A stretch of DNA of 64,000 nucleotides from Amphibacillus jilinensis Y1 (GCF_000306965.1 NZ_JH976434.1:785982-849981), one strand, 5' to 3'; positions 1-9,570 are shown, counted from the first letter of the stretch. Numbers and translations: made by a program. Notes: generated from the letters alone by a model not told the origin.

Positions 1-39
1 TTCGATATTAACATGATAAGATTAAATTATATTAATAAA

Positions 40-52
40 TTAATTTAATTAA
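40..52. promoter_or_regulatory. Putative ROK-repressor operator before galK
   Basis: The 13-mer TTAATTTAATTAA lies 22 bp before the galK start and recurs exactly at 6714-6726, before the ROK regulator gene. It is an almost perfect AT-rich palindrome. Two copies, one before a sugar operon and one before the convergent repressor gene, suggest an operator. The AT-rich composition means chance matches are possible. Confidence 0.45.
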
Positions 53-73
53 GTGAATTGGAAGGTGGTATTC

Positions 74-1261
74 ATGGATATTCTAGAACTGCTCAACACA
101 TTTAAGAAACGCTTTCCGTCTCAACAAGGCGAAGCTCGCATTTTTTTTGCACCTGGAAGGATTAATTTAATCGGTGAACATACAGATTATAATGGCGGTT
201 ATGTATTCCCCGCATCGATTTCATTTGGTACTTATGCGGTAGCCGCTCCACGTGATGATCGTCAAGTCCGCCTCTATTCAGACAACTTTAAAGATTTAGG
301 CATCATTACGGTTGATCTAGATGACTTAAGCTATAACAAAGCAAATAATTGGGCTAATTATCCAAAAGGAATGATTCAAGCTTTTATTGATGAAGGGTTC
401 GCGATCGAACATGGTTTTGATATTTTATTTTATGGCAATATCCCCAATGGTGCTGGACTCTCTTCTTCTGCATCAATTGAATTAGTAACAGGCGTAGCCC
501 TATCTTCTTTATATAACCTTACTATTGATCGGATCCGTATGGTTCAACTTGGGCAACAAGTAGAGAATAAATATATTGGCGTCAACAGTGGTATTATGGA
601 CCAATTTGCAATTGGGATGGGTAAGAAAGATCATGCCATTCTATTAGACTGTCATACATTAGACTATCAATACGCACCTCTAGAGCTTGGTGACTATGTG
701 ATTGCGATCATTAATACTAATAAACGCCGAGAATTAGCAGATTCTAAGTATAATGAACGCCGTAGCGAGTGTGAGAGCGCATTACGCGACCTTCAAACCC
801 AATTACCTATCCAAAGCTTAGGTGAAATGAGCATGACGATGTTTGAAGAGTACAAAGGGCTAATTAAAGATGACATCCATGTTAAGCGTGCTAAACACGC
901 CGTCTACGAAAATCAACGTACCAAAGATGCTTTAGTTTGCTTAAAAGAAGATGATCTTGTTGGCTTTGGTGCATTACTGAACCAATCCCATCTTTCATTA
1001 CAACATGATTATCAAGTGACCGGCATTGAGCTTGACACACTGGTAGAAGCATCATGGACACAACCTGGCGTGTTAGGTGCTCGAATGACTGGAGCTGGAT
1101 TTGGTGGTTGCGCCATCGCTTTAGTAGAGAAAGACAAGTGGGCGAGCTTCAAAGAAAACGTTGCAAGTATCTATAGTGCAAAAATTGGCTATGCACCAAC
1201 TTTTTATAAAGCAACAATCGGCGATGGTGCAAATGAGCTTAATAATAAGGAGGTTAATTGA
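74..1261 (+). CDS. galK: Galactokinase
   Basis: Phosphorylates alpha-D-galactose to galactose 1-phosphate, the first committed Leloir step, in the cytoplasm. About 395 residues, the normal length. The N-terminal galactokinase signature (GRINLIGEHTDYNGG) is followed by a GHMP-kinase ATP loop (GAGLSSSAS) and a C-terminal GAGFGGC motif. I chose the ATG at 74 because GGAAGGTGG sits 6-8 bp before it; an in-frame upstream start at 53 has no ribosome site. The stop TGA directly abuts the galE ATG, so galK-galE-galT-galM reads as one operon. The probable repressor site lies just upstream at 40-52. The promoter may lie partly outside the window. Confidence 0.97.
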   Translation: MDILELLNTFKKRFPSQQGEARIFFAPGRINLIGEHTDYNGGYVFPASISFGTYAVAAPRDDRQVRLYSDNFKDLGIITVDLDDLSYNKANNWANYPKGMIQAFIDEGFAIEHGFDILFYGNIPNGAGLSSSASIELVTGVALSSLYNLTIDRIRMVQLGQQVENKYIGVNSGIMDQFAIGMGKKDHAILLDCHTLDYQYAPLELGDYVIAIINTNKRRELADSKYNERRSECESALRDLQTQLPIQSLGEMSMTMFEEYKGLIKDDIHVKRAKHAVYENQRTKDALVCLKEDDLVGFGALLNQSHLSLQHDYQVTGIELDTLVEASWTQPGVLGARMTGAGFGGCAIALVEKDKWASFKENVASIYSAKIGYAPTFYKATIGDGANELNNKEVN

Positions 1262-2263
1262 ATGCGTGTATTAATTTTAGGTGGAGCTGGCTACATTGGT
1301 TCACATGCTGTCTATCAATTAATTGAGCAGAACCATGATGTGATCGTAATTGATAACCTTTCTACTGGTCATCGAGATGCAATTCATCCAGCAGCAACTT
1401 TTTATCCGGGAGATATCCGTGATCTTGTCTTTTTACGTGAAGTCTTTGAAAATGAACAGATTGATGCCGTTATCCATTTTGCAGCGAACTCTTTAGTAGG
1501 CGAATCGATGGAGAATCCTTTAAAGTACTTTGATAATAATGTTTATGGCACACAAGTATTACTGCAAGCAATGGAGGAATTCGGTGTAAAAAATATTGTT
1601 TTCTCTTCAACAGCAGCAACCTATGGTGAACCAGAACGGGTACCGATTACTGAAGATATGCCTACAGTTCCTACTAACACCTACGGTGAAACCAAGTTAA
1701 CAATGGAAAAAATGATGCGTTGGTGTGAGAAAGCATATGGGATTCGGTTTGTTTCATTACGTTATTTTAACGTTGCTGGGGCAAGAACGGATGCTAAGAT
1801 TGGCGAAGACCATGATCCTGAAACACATCTGATCCCCATCGTTCTCCAAGTGGCGCTAGACCAGCGTGAATTTATTACTATCTTTGGTGATGATTATCCA
1901 ACTGCTGACGGGACATGTATTCGTGACTATGTTCACGTAGAAGACTTAATCGATGCGCATATACGTGCCGTTAAGTATTTATTAGATGGTGGTGATAGTC
2001 ATATCTTTAATCTAGGAAGCTCCCAAGGCTTTTCTGTTAAAGAGATTGTCGCAGCTGCCCGTCATGTGACAGGCCACCCTATACCCGAAAAGATCGGTAA
2101 ACGGCGCGCAGGTGACCCTAGTAAATTGATTGCCTCATCAGCTCAAGCCAAAGCCATCTTAGGCTGGCAACCTAGTCGAACAGAAATTAAACGTATTCTA
2201 ACTGATGCATGGCGCTGGCATCAACAACACCCACATGGCTATAAGGAGGGATCGTATGATTGA
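1262..2263 (+). CDS. galE: UDP-glucose 4-epimerase
   Basis: Interconverts UDP-galactose and UDP-glucose, closing the Leloir cycle. 333 residues, typical length. The N-terminal Rossmann motif GGAGYIGSHA binds NAD, and the short-chain dehydrogenase YxxxK catalytic pair is seen in TYGETK near residue 145. The C-terminal part carries the sugar-nucleotide region (residues about 200-310). The start follows galK with no gap, and AGGAGG lies inside the end of galK. The last 8 bases overlap galT, implying translational coupling. Confidence 0.97.
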   Translation: MRVLILGGAGYIGSHAVYQLIEQNHDVIVIDNLSTGHRDAIHPAATFYPGDIRDLVFLREVFENEQIDAVIHFAANSLVGESMENPLKYFDNNVYGTQVLLQAMEEFGVKNIVFSSTAATYGEPERVPITEDMPTVPTNTYGETKLTMEKMMRWCEKAYGIRFVSLRYFNVAGARTDAKIGEDHDPETHLIPIVLQVALDQREFITIFGDDYPTADGTCIRDYVHVEDLIDAHIRAVKYLLDGGDSHIFNLGSSQGFSVKEIVAAARHVTGHPIPEKIGKRRAGDPSKLIASSAQAKAILGWQPSRTEIKRILTDAWRWHQQHPHGYKEGSYD

Positions 2264-3743
2264 ACAGACCATAGAACAGTTAATCACAAAAGTGATCGAA
2301 GCCGGCTTGATTGATGCGCGTGATCGTATCTATTGTCGCAATCAAATCTTAGGCTTACTTGAACGGGACACCTTTTCAAGTACGGACATAGCTGACAGTG
2401 ATCGATCAATACCTCAGCTGCTTCATCTATTAATTGATGATGCCGTGGCGCGTCATGTTATCGGCCCTGCCTTAGATGAACGTGAACGACTTGATGCCGA
2501 GATAATGAACGTTTTTTTATCTAAACCATCTGAGATTAACCAAATATTTTATCGGCATTATGCTGAACACCCTAAACATGCAACTCATTTTTTCTATCAT
2601 TTAAGCCAAGTTAGCAATTATATTCAAACTGAACGCATTGCAAAAAACATACATTACAAAGCAAGTACAGATTATGGTAAAGTAGATATAACCATTAATT
2701 TATCAAAGCCTGAAAAAGATCCTGAGCAAATCAAACGCGAGCGCCAAGTTAAGCAAGATGTCCAGTATCCCCAATGTTTACTTTGTATTGAGAATGAGGG
2801 CTACCTGGGTAGAACCGGGCATCCAGCTCGATCAAATCATCGTGTAATCGACCTTAATTTAGCTGGAGAAGATTGGTATTTTCAATTCTCTCCATATGTT
2901 TATTACAATGAACACAGCATCGTTTTCTCTAAAGAGCATCGACCAATGGTCATATCTAAAGATACGTTTAAGCGGTTATTGGCTTTCGTTGAGCAATTTC
3001 CACACTATTTTATCGGTTCTAATGCCGACTTACCGATTGTTGGTGGAAGCATTCTTAGTCATGACCATTATCAAGCTGGGCAATATACATTTGGGATGAC
3101 TGAAGCAGATGATGCTTTTACATTTACGCTAAATCATTATCCTGATATCGAAGCAAGTGTCCTTCATTGGCCGATGTCTGTTATTCGCTTACGGCATACG
3201 AGTCAAGAGCGACTTACTGACGCAGCTAGCCATATCTTAACCGCCTGGCGCCAATATAGCGATCATGAAGCAGATCTTTTAGCTTTCACCGAAGAGACAT
3301 CACACAATACTATTACGCCAATTGCTCGGTTTAGAGATCAACAATATGAACTCGATTTAGTGCTACGTAATAATCGTACAACAGACACACACCCAGACGG
3401 ACTCTTTCACCCTCATCAAGATGTCCATCATATTAAGAAAGAAAATATCGGCTTAATCGAAGTCATGGGTTTAGCGGTCTTACCACCAAGATTGAAAAAC
3501 GAGCTTGATCAAATAAAGAAATATTTAACCAATCAATCCAGCGAAATAGAAGCTTATCATCAAGAATGGGCCGAACAAATGAAACAGAACACCCCGAATT
3601 TAACCGTTGATAATGTCGAGCACGTTGTTGAACAGGCGCTAGCGAAGAAATTTATTAAAGTATTACAGGATGCAGGTGTGTTTAAATTAAACGCTGAAGG
3701 GAAGATAGCGTTTAAGCGATTTCTTTCAACATTAAATAGTTAA
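2256..3743 (+). CDS. galT: UTP-hexose-1-phosphate uridylyltransferase, class II
   Basis: Transfers UMP between UDP-glucose and galactose 1-phosphate. About 495 residues, which with the sequence type marks the Firmicutes class II enzyme rather than the roughly 350-residue E. coli type. A histidine-rich segment (SHDHYQAG, near residue 275) probably forms the active-site histidine region. Start chosen at 2256: AAGGAGGG sits 6 bp upstream inside galE. Farther in-frame upstream starts would overlap galE more and have no ribosome site. Confidence 0.95.
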   Translation: MIEQTIEQLITKVIEAGLIDARDRIYCRNQILGLLERDTFSSTDIADSDRSIPQLLHLLIDDAVARHVIGPALDERERLDAEIMNVFLSKPSEINQIFYRHYAEHPKHATHFFYHLSQVSNYIQTERIAKNIHYKASTDYGKVDITINLSKPEKDPEQIKRERQVKQDVQYPQCLLCIENEGYLGRTGHPARSNHRVIDLNLAGEDWYFQFSPYVYYNEHSIVFSKEHRPMVISKDTFKRLLAFVEQFPHYFIGSNADLPIVGGSILSHDHYQAGQYTFGMTEADDAFTFTLNHYPDIEASVLHWPMSVIRLRHTSQERLTDAASHILTAWRQYSDHEADLLAFTEETSHNTITPIARFRDQQYELDLVLRNNRTTDTHPDGLFHPHQDVHHIKKENIGLIEVMGLAVLPPRLKNELDQIKKYLTNQSSEIEAYHQEWAEQMKQNTPNLTVDNVEHVVEQALAKKFIKVLQDAGVFKLNAEGKIAFKRFLSTLNS

Positions 3744-3762
3744 GTAAAGAGGAGGAATGGTT

Positions 3763-4809
3763 ATGGAAGTTAAACAAACCCCTTTAACGATTGAGGGGCA
3801 AGCATGGACAGAGTATACCCTGGTAAATGATCACGGTAGCAGTGTTACCTTTTTAGATTTTGGTGGTATTATTACCTCTATAAATGTTCCAGACCGTAAT
3901 CAGCAAATCGAGAACGTGGTGATTGGCTATCGAAACTATGCAGATTACTTGGATAATCCCAACTATTTCGGCGCGCTTATCGGGCGTGTGGCAGGTCGAA
4001 TTGAAAATGCACGTTTCAAATTAAATGATAAGATATATACGTTACCAGCAAATGAAAATACGCATCATTTACACGGTGGTCCAATTGGGCTCCACTCAGT
4101 TATATGGCAAGTCGAGTTAATCGAAACAGCAACACATGTAGGTGCTATCCTCTACCATACAAGCGTTGATGGTGAAGCAGGCTATCCGGGTACGATTAAA
4201 TATAAGGTAACCTATACGCTAACGAATGATAACGCATTCACAATCGATTACGAAGCATTCTCTGATCAAGATACAGTGTTAACCCTAACGAACCACTCCT
4301 ATTTCAATTTATCGGGAGATTTAAAAGACACGATTCTTGGTCACTACGTAAAAATGAATGCAAGTCAATTTGTTGAGTTAGATGAAGAGCTGATACCTAC
4401 TGGAAGAATTTTGCCTGTTGCAAATACGGTATTTGATTTCACAAAGGGACGTCCGCTTGCAGATGGTGTCAATTCTGGTGATCCACAAAACATTTATGCT
4501 AAAAATGGTTATGATCATTTCTTTATTTTTGATCAACAGAACGAAGGAAAGATTATCGTGACAGATCCTATCAGTGGCCGGGTCCTAACCGTTACAACTG
4601 ATCAACCAGGTGTCGTCATGTATACCTCAAATGGATTGGATGATACGTTAACATTAAAAGAAAGAAACAGCGCGAAGTACTTAGGGGTTTGTTTAGAAAC
4701 ACAGAGCTCCCCTGCTTCGCTCGAACATGCAGGTTTCCCAAGTATATATTTAAAAGCAACAGAACCCTACCGAAAAACAACAACGTTTACCTTTACAACA
4801 CAGAGCTAA
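3763..4809 (+). CDS. galM: Aldose 1-epimerase (galactose mutarotase)
   Basis: Converts beta-D-galactose to the alpha anomer used by GalK. About 348 residues. Family motifs are all present: GRVAGRI near residue 72, the catalytic histidines in HLHGG (about 95) and NHSYFNLSG (about 172), and the catalytic glutamate in CLETQ near residue 305. AGAGGAGG lies 7 bp before the ATG at 3763; the in-frame ATG at 3757 is too close to it. Last gene of the gal operon, followed by a dispersed repeat element. Having the mutarotase in the operon suggests free galactose, perhaps from outside lactose or galactan breakdown, is the substrate. Confidence 0.95.
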   Translation: MEVKQTPLTIEGQAWTEYTLVNDHGSSVTFLDFGGIITSINVPDRNQQIENVVIGYRNYADYLDNPNYFGALIGRVAGRIENARFKLNDKIYTLPANENTHHLHGGPIGLHSVIWQVELIETATHVGAILYHTSVDGEAGYPGTIKYKVTYTLTNDNAFTIDYEAFSDQDTVLTLTNHSYFNLSGDLKDTILGHYVKMNASQFVELDEELIPTGRILPVANTVFDFTKGRPLADGVNSGDPQNIYAKNGYDHFFIFDQQNEGKIIVTDPISGRVLTVTTDQPGVVMYTSNGLDDTLTLKERNSAKYLGVCLETQSSPASLEHAGFPSIYLKATEPYRKTTTFTFTTQS

Positions 4810-4831
4810 CCAATGATCGTTATGTGCCTTT

Positions 4832-5407
4832 ACTGAAAAGAGTTATTCAACCTTGATAGCGCTCAATAGACTCTGACTTTACTTCTGCATGGATGCGCCC
4901 GCATGCCACCTTTCATACGTTTAGCACGTTATTTCGTTCCGAAAAGCAATCGATTCGCTTTTCGCGGGCTCATCCTATTCCCGCAGAAGTCTCACCCTTG
5001 CTTCTCTCTACTTAGACTGGGGGTTATACTGAATGCGATTTCTCCATTTTGCGTGCAATCGCAACTCGTTTTCATGCGAAATTCTTACTTTTCGTGCGAT
5101 CGCAACTCGTTTTCATGCGAATTTCTCTCTTTTCGTGCGATCACAACTCGTTTTCATGCGAATTTCTCACTTTTCGTGCGATCGCAACTCGTTTTCATGC
5201 GAATTTCTCACTTTTCGTGCGATCGCAACTAGTATTCATGCGAATTTCTCAATTTTCGTGCGATCGCGGAAAGCGAACATAGCTCACCTGCGCGTCTAAA
5301 ACGAAAGGTTTATAATCAATCGAAAATCTATATGCAAAGTCAACACTTATATTTAATATGAGGTCTATCCTTATGCTATCCCTGGAAATTTAGATGAGAA
5401 AGTTGAG
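4832..5407 (+). repeat. Dispersed repeat element, copy 1 (with 41-bp tandem array)
   Basis: First of three related elements (others at 14601-15100 and 54643-55300). The left arm contains an inverted repeat CGAAAAGC...GCTTTTCG and a conserved 'cagaagtctcac...cttagactggggg' block. The array follows, then a right arm starting near 'gcgcgtctaaaac' and ending in GAAAGTTGAG. Here it separates the convergent galM and ROK genes. The left end seen in copy 3 (ACTCAACTTTC) is not preserved. Open frames across it are artefacts. Confidence 0.85.
5055..5267 (+). repeat. 41-bp tandem array, about five units
   Basis: Each 41-bp unit is made of two related halves: a 21-bp half starting GCGATCGCAACTCG and a 20-bp half starting GCGAATTTCTC, both ending TTTTC(A/G)T. 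The period is not a multiple of three and no frame on this strand has a stop, so all three frames stay open. Confidence 0.92.
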
Positions 5408-5456
5408 CATATAAGAACAAAACGACGGCATTGGGAGTTTAAAGTAAAAGTGGACC

Positions 5457-6659
5457 TCATATCGAAATTTCACCATTTTTCGCAAACAACTCCACTAATA
5501 TCAGTGCAACAGCTCCTAAAGCTGTGGCATGATCACCTAAATCGGATAAACAAATCGCTGTTGACTTAGCTGAAGCTGTTAATGCACGCTCTTTCACAGT
5601 CGCTTTAATGGCTGGCAATAAATATTTACCTGCCTTAGCGACACCACCATTCAAAATGATTTGACTTGGATTTAACGTATGAATCAAATTCGTTAATCCG
5701 ATTCCGATATATTTACCGGTTTCGGTTAAAATCATTTTGGCAAACTGATCTCCTGATTCTGCCGCTTTGTATACGTCATATGCTGTTAAATGATCACCTT
5801 CAGTTAAAGAAGTGGTAACCCCCTCTTTCATTAGCTTGTTTGTTCGCTCAGCTATAGCAGGACCAGAAATAATCGTTTGCAAACACCCGCGATTACCACA
5901 CGAACAAACCTCACCATTTAAATCAATCGTCATATGACCAATTTCACCGGCTATATGTGACTCCCCACGATATAACTCACCATCAATAGCAACACCAGCC
6001 CCTACACCTGTTCCAATATTAACAGCGACGAGTCGGTCACTGCCTTTCCCTTGACCAAACCAGGTTTCCGCTAATGCTAGGGCACGAGCATCATTTTCAA
6101 TGCTAACCAGGTAAGCGAAATGATTCGCTAATGTCTGTTTTATTGGCATATTATGCAAATCCAAGTTAGGTGCATAAAGCGACTCACCGGCTTCAGCATC
6201 AACGACACCATGCATCGCTACCCCAATGCCGATCACATCATTAGCTCGTTCTGAGTTGAGTTTAAGGATTTCTTCTGTACCCTCAATTAACTTGTCGAGA
6301 AACTGTGCTTCTGTAATCGGTAATGGTAACTGATATTGTAGATTAGATATAATGTCACCAGCTAAATTGGTTAATACAATATCTATTTTAGTTGGACCTG
6401 CATCAATGCCAATCATATAGTACGCTTGATGATCAATCACAAGCATCGTTGGCTTCCGTCCACCTTTTGACATGCCTTGTGTACTTTCTTTAACAATCTT
6501 TTGATCGATTAACTCTTTAACAAGTGACCCCACTGTCGGAGGGGTTAATTTTGTTTCTTTCGCTATTTGCGCTCGAGATATGGGTCCATCATTTAAAATT
6601 TTCGTTAAAATAATTGATTTATTTAATGACTTCATCGCTTGAAAACTACCACGTTGCAT
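5457..6659 (-). CDS. ROK-family transcriptional repressor (XylR/NagC type)
   Basis: 400 residues: an N-terminal winged helix-turn-helix (about 10-70; SRAQIAKETKLTPPTVGSLV) and a C-terminal ROK sugar-kinase-like domain. The ROK part has a GIDAGPTK nucleotide-type loop, a conserved GEIGHM segment, and the zinc-binding CSCGNRGCLQ cluster near residue 255. Such proteins bind operators until a sugar effector is sensed. Convergent to the gal operon, with an identical palindrome before both (40-52 and 6714-6726), so I infer control of galKETM and of itself. The effector cannot be read from sequence. GGAGG lies 8 bp before the ATG. Confidence 0.88.
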   Translation of the reverse strand: MQRGSFQAMKSLNKSIILTKILNDGPISRAQIAKETKLTPPTVGSLVKELIDQKIVKESTQGMSKGGRKPTMLVIDHQAYYMIGIDAGPTKIDIVLTNLAGDIISNLQYQLPLPITEAQFLDKLIEGTEEILKLNSERANDVIGIGVAMHGVVDAEAGESLYAPNLDLHNMPIKQTLANHFAYLVSIENDARALALAETWFGQGKGSDRLVAVNIGTGVGAGVAIDGELYRGESHIAGEIGHMTIDLNGEVCSCGNRGCLQTIISGPAIAERTNKLMKEGVTTSLTEGDHLTAYDVYKAAESGDQFAKMILTETGKYIGIGLTNLIHTLNPSQIILNGGVAKAGKYLLPAIKATVKERALTASAKSTAICLSDLGDHATALGAVALILVELFAKNGEISI

Positions 6660-6713
6660 CTACTTAACCTCCGTTAACTCAATACTATCCTGACCTTTAT
6701 TTTATCACTTTAG

Positions 6714-6726
6714 TTAATTTAATTAA
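6714..6726. promoter_or_regulatory. Putative operator before the ROK repressor gene
   Basis: TTAATTTAATTAA, identical to 40-52, located 55-67 bp before the repressor start. The flanking bases extend the symmetry slightly. Consistent with autoregulation. Confidence 0.45.
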
Positions 6727-6830
6727 AGAAGTTGATAGAAATACATCGTCGATATTCACAGCAAAAAGGAACAAATTTGAGTAACTGGTCATTTCACGCT
6801 TAATAATGATAAAAAAATAGATGATTACTT

Positions 6831-6870
6831 AAAAAAAGTTGAAACGCTTTTACCTCGCGTTTCAACTTTT
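6831..6870. terminator. Rho-independent terminator
   Basis: AAAAGTTGAAACGC pairs with GCGTTTCAACTTTT around a 9-base loop, with A and T runs on either side, so it can work on both strands. It ends the oleate hydratase transcript. Confidence 0.85.
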
Positions 6871-6891
6871 CCAACGGTAACGACACAGCAT

Positions 6892-8661
6892 TTACAGGAG
6901 TTGATATTCTTTTAATAACCGTATTACCTCGGTATCAGACATACGGTTAAGCCCTTTATTGATGATTTGTTTTGTTTCATCCGGTAATGCTAAATCAGTA
7001 AGTTTTTGCCCATCGAGCATTTTAGCTGTTGAATCAAGTAAAACACGTATATCATAAGCAGAGGCAAAAACTTCTGGCACCCCTCTATCAATATTAAGTA
7101 AGGTGTAGACAGCCTCCATTGCTGTTCTTACAGAGTATTCAGTCGTAAAGACGGTATCTCTTGGTGTTTCAGCAAAGTTGCCAATAAAGGCAGCGTTAAC
7201 ACATCCCTCGGGCACCACATTGGGGCGATCACCAGCCGATCGAGTCATGAAATAAGAAGTAACAAAAGGCATCATACAGGGTATACAATTAGCAGCATGT
7301 GTAGCCATGTCATGAATTTCAACTTCTGGAACACCTAAGTGATAAAGCCATTCCTCCGTAATTTCAATACCTGTACAATCTTTCATTGGTTTTTTGATAT
7401 AGTTACCAGGAACGTCACAATATAAGCTATAAACCCAAACAACTAACTGATCAGCTGGCTGATCCTTAAAGTGGGGTTGTCTGTTAAGGGTAAAGCTCAT
7501 CAGCCAATTAGAGTCTTTAATAGTGACTATCCCACCAGTGACTACTTTCCCGCTAAAGGGATCACGTTTGCAAATTTTCTCAATATAAGCTGGGATACGA
7601 TCGTCTAAAGTCGTGATCGTCGCTGATTCCCAGTTGCTTTCTGCAATGTTTCCACAGAATGTTTCCGGTGATCCAAAGGCAGGATCTTGTTTAGCTATAT
7701 TTTTCCACAGCTCCCAACTCCCCCCAAGATCATGATTAATAGTAGCTGGTGTATGGTTATCACCAAGCGTAGAGCTTTCCGTGTTACTTCCGTTCGTGAT
7801 AAATACAAAGTCATCTTCTGCGAGTGATAGCTGTTTTTCCTCGTTGTGCTGTTGATAAACGATTGTTTTAGCAACTTTTTTATTATGAGTAATAGCAAAT
7901 TCTACTTGTGTCACTGTTGTATCGTATTGAAAGGTAACACCATGATTTTCCAGAAATGTTATAAGTGGTAAAGCTAAAGATTCATATTGATTATATTTGG
8001 TAAACTTAAGTGCGGAGAAATCAGGTAAACCACCGATATGATGAATAAACCGCGCAACGTAACGGCGCATCTCCATTGCACTGTGCCATGGTTCAAATGC
8101 AAACATCGTTTGCCAGTAAAGCCAAAAATTCGACTCAAAAAAGTCTTCACTTAATACATCTGTAATTTTTAATTTTTCCAATTTATCTTCTGGAGTGAAA
8201 AAGAGTTGAATCAGTTCCATTGAAGCCGTTTGGCTCAAGGTGAACTTCCCATCAGTATGGGCGTCCTCCCCTCTGTTCACAATCGCACGTTGCAAAGAGT
8301 AATTGGGGTCTTCCTTATTAAGCCAATAAAATTCATCTAGTACAGAAGCTCCATCTATTTCTAGCGAAGGAATCGAACGGAACAAATCCCATAAACATTC
8401 AAAATGATCCTCCATTTCTCGTCCACCACGGATAATGAAACCACGATCACCATTATAAATGCCATCAAGTCCACCACCACCGATATCAAGTTCCTCGAAA
8501 ATATGAATATTCTCTCCTCTCATCTGACCATCACGAATCAGAAAAGCAGCGGCCGACAAAGATGCTAAACCAGATCCGATCAGGTAAGCGCTTTTTTTAT
8601 CGACATCTTTTGGTTTTTTCGGACGAGCAAATGCTTCATAATTTCCATTGCTATAATACAT
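6892..8661 (-). CDS. ohyA: Oleate hydratase (myosin-cross-reactive antigen family)
   Basis: FAD-dependent enzyme that adds water to the cis-9 double bond of oleic or linoleic acid, giving 10-hydroxy fatty acids; in Gram-positive bacteria it is linked to detoxifying unsaturated host or plant fatty acids. 589 residues, the usual length. The N-terminal FAD Rossmann motif is [13 protein letters not shown] (about 29-41), followed by the glycine-rich IGGGGLDG and the conserved [23 protein letters not shown] lies 8 bp before the ATG. Divergent from a TetR-type gene with paired inverted repeats between them, implying fatty-acid-responsive repression. Confidence 0.95.
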   Translation of the reverse strand: MYYSNGNYEAFARPKKPKDVDKKSAYLIGSGLASLSAAAFLIRDGQMRGENIHIFEELDIGGGGLDGIYNGDRGFIIRGGREMEDHFECLWDLFRSIPSLEIDGASVLDEFYWLNKEDPNYSLQRAIVNRGEDAHTDGKFTLSQTASMELIQLFFTPEDKLEKLKITDVLSEDFFESNFWLYWQTMFAFEPWHSAMEMRRYVARFIHHIGGLPDFSALKFTKYNQYESLALPLITFLENHGVTFQYDTTVTQVEFAITHNKKVAKTIVYQQHNEEKQLSLAEDDFVFITNGSNTESSTLGDNHTPATINHDLGGSWELWKNIAKQDPAFGSPETFCGNIAESNWESATITTLDDRIPAYIEKICKRDPFSGKVVTGGIVTIKDSNWLMSFTLNRQPHFKDQPADQLVVWVYSLYCDVPGNYIKKPMKDCTGIEITEEWLYHLGVPEVEIHDMATHAANCIPCMMPFVTSYFMTRSAGDRPNVVPEGCVNAAFIGNFAETPRDTVFTTEYSVRTAMEAVYTLLNIDRGVPEVFASAYDIRVLLDSTAKMLDGQKLTDLALPDETKQIINKGLNRMSDTEVIRLLKEYQLL

Positions 8662-8725
8662 TAGAATAACCTCCTCGTTTTAAATTCATCTTCATTGTAT
8701 TGGCTATTTTTGCATGCTAATATAG

Positions 8726-8764
8726 ACATTAAATACTCAATGTTTAATTTTTCAACATTAATGT
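8726..8764. promoter_or_regulatory. Inverted repeats between ohyA and tetR-type gene
   Basis: Two related palindromes, ACATT-N8-AATGT (8726-8743) and ACATTAATGT (8755-8764), share the half-site ACATT. They lie in the divergent control region, the expected place for operators of the adjacent TetR-family protein. Confidence 0.5.
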
Positions 8765-8842
8765 GAAATTGTATAGAAAATAATAATGCTTTGAAGTGTC
8801 GTGCAGTAAGAAAAAACTTTTATGATTAAGAGGCGATTTACT

Positions 8843-9394
8843 GTGACCATGTATACGAAGCAAGCTTTAGCCAATGCCTTAAAAGATACGCTGAGTATAA
8901 AACCTTTAGACAAGATTACTGTTAAAGAATTAGTGCAAGTCTGTAATCTTAATCGGCAAACATTTTACTATCATTTTCAAGATATCTACGCCTTACTTGC
9001 ATGGATTTATAAAACAGAAGCAATTGGGGCGATTAAGGATTGTCGTTCTTATAAGACTTGGAAGCAAGGGGCAACCATTATTCTAAATTACGTAGAAGAT
9101 AACAAAAGCTTATGTATTAATACTTATCGTTCATTGGCGAAAGACCATTTAGAATGGTTTTTAAATCAAGTATTATATGATTTGTTCGCTGGCGTTATTA
9201 ACGAAATTGAGAACGCCGAAAAGTTATCAGTAGCAGATAAACACTTCATCATTCAGTTTTATGTCCATGCTTTTACAGGTGTGTTAATTGACTGGATTAA
9301 AGATGACATGAACCTTTCAGTTGAAAAAATAGTTGATTATATCGGTTTGTTAATGGAAGGACAATTCGCTGTCTTAATTGAAAAACTAAAGTAA
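8843..9394 (+). CDS. TetR-family regulator (DhaS-like)
   Basis: About 183 residues with an N-terminal TetR helix-turn-helix ending in the signature NRQTFYYHFQDIYALLAW (about residues 35-52) and a C-terminal domain like the DhaS-type TetR group. Divergent from oleate hydratase, which it probably regulates. The start is uncertain: an ATG at 8822 has no ribosome site; the GTG at 8843 has AAGAGG 9 bp upstream, so I prefer it; ATG 8849 is also possible. The 9-bp inverted repeat AAGCTATAG/CTATAGCTT after the stop may be part of its terminator. Confidence 0.85.
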   Translation: MTMYTKQALANALKDTLSIKPLDKITVKELVQVCNLNRQTFYYHFQDIYALLAWIYKTEAIGAIKDCRSYKTWKQGATIILNYVEDNKSLCINTYRSLAKDHLEWFLNQVLYDLFAGVINEIENAEKLSVADKHFIIQFYVHAFTGVLIDWIKDDMNLSVEKIVDYIGLLMEGQFAVLIEKLK

Positions 9395-9535
9395 ATGACA
9401 AAGCTATAGCGCGAATCTGATGCCTTTATTACAACAGTTTCATCTATAGCTTAATCGTAATTAATATAAGTATTTTTCAATAAGCACCGTTAATCGTTTA
9501 TTGACATAGGATACCGAAACTGACTAAATGCAACA

Positions 9536-9570
9536 CAAAAAACCACAGCCCTCTTATTTAGACTGTGGTC
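9536..9570 (-). terminator. Terminator of adenine deaminase gene
   Basis: On the minus strand ACCACAG pairs with CTGTGGT around a 14-base loop and is followed by TTTTTTG. Confidence 0.8.

Noticed and set aside
5055..5267. CRISPR array
   Set aside because: The tandem units have no unique spacers, and there are no cas genes in the window.
4903..5299. Three overlapping open frames (77-109 codons) through repeat array 1
   Set aside because: They arise from the stop-free 41-bp repeat, use interchangeable peptides and have no ribosome site.
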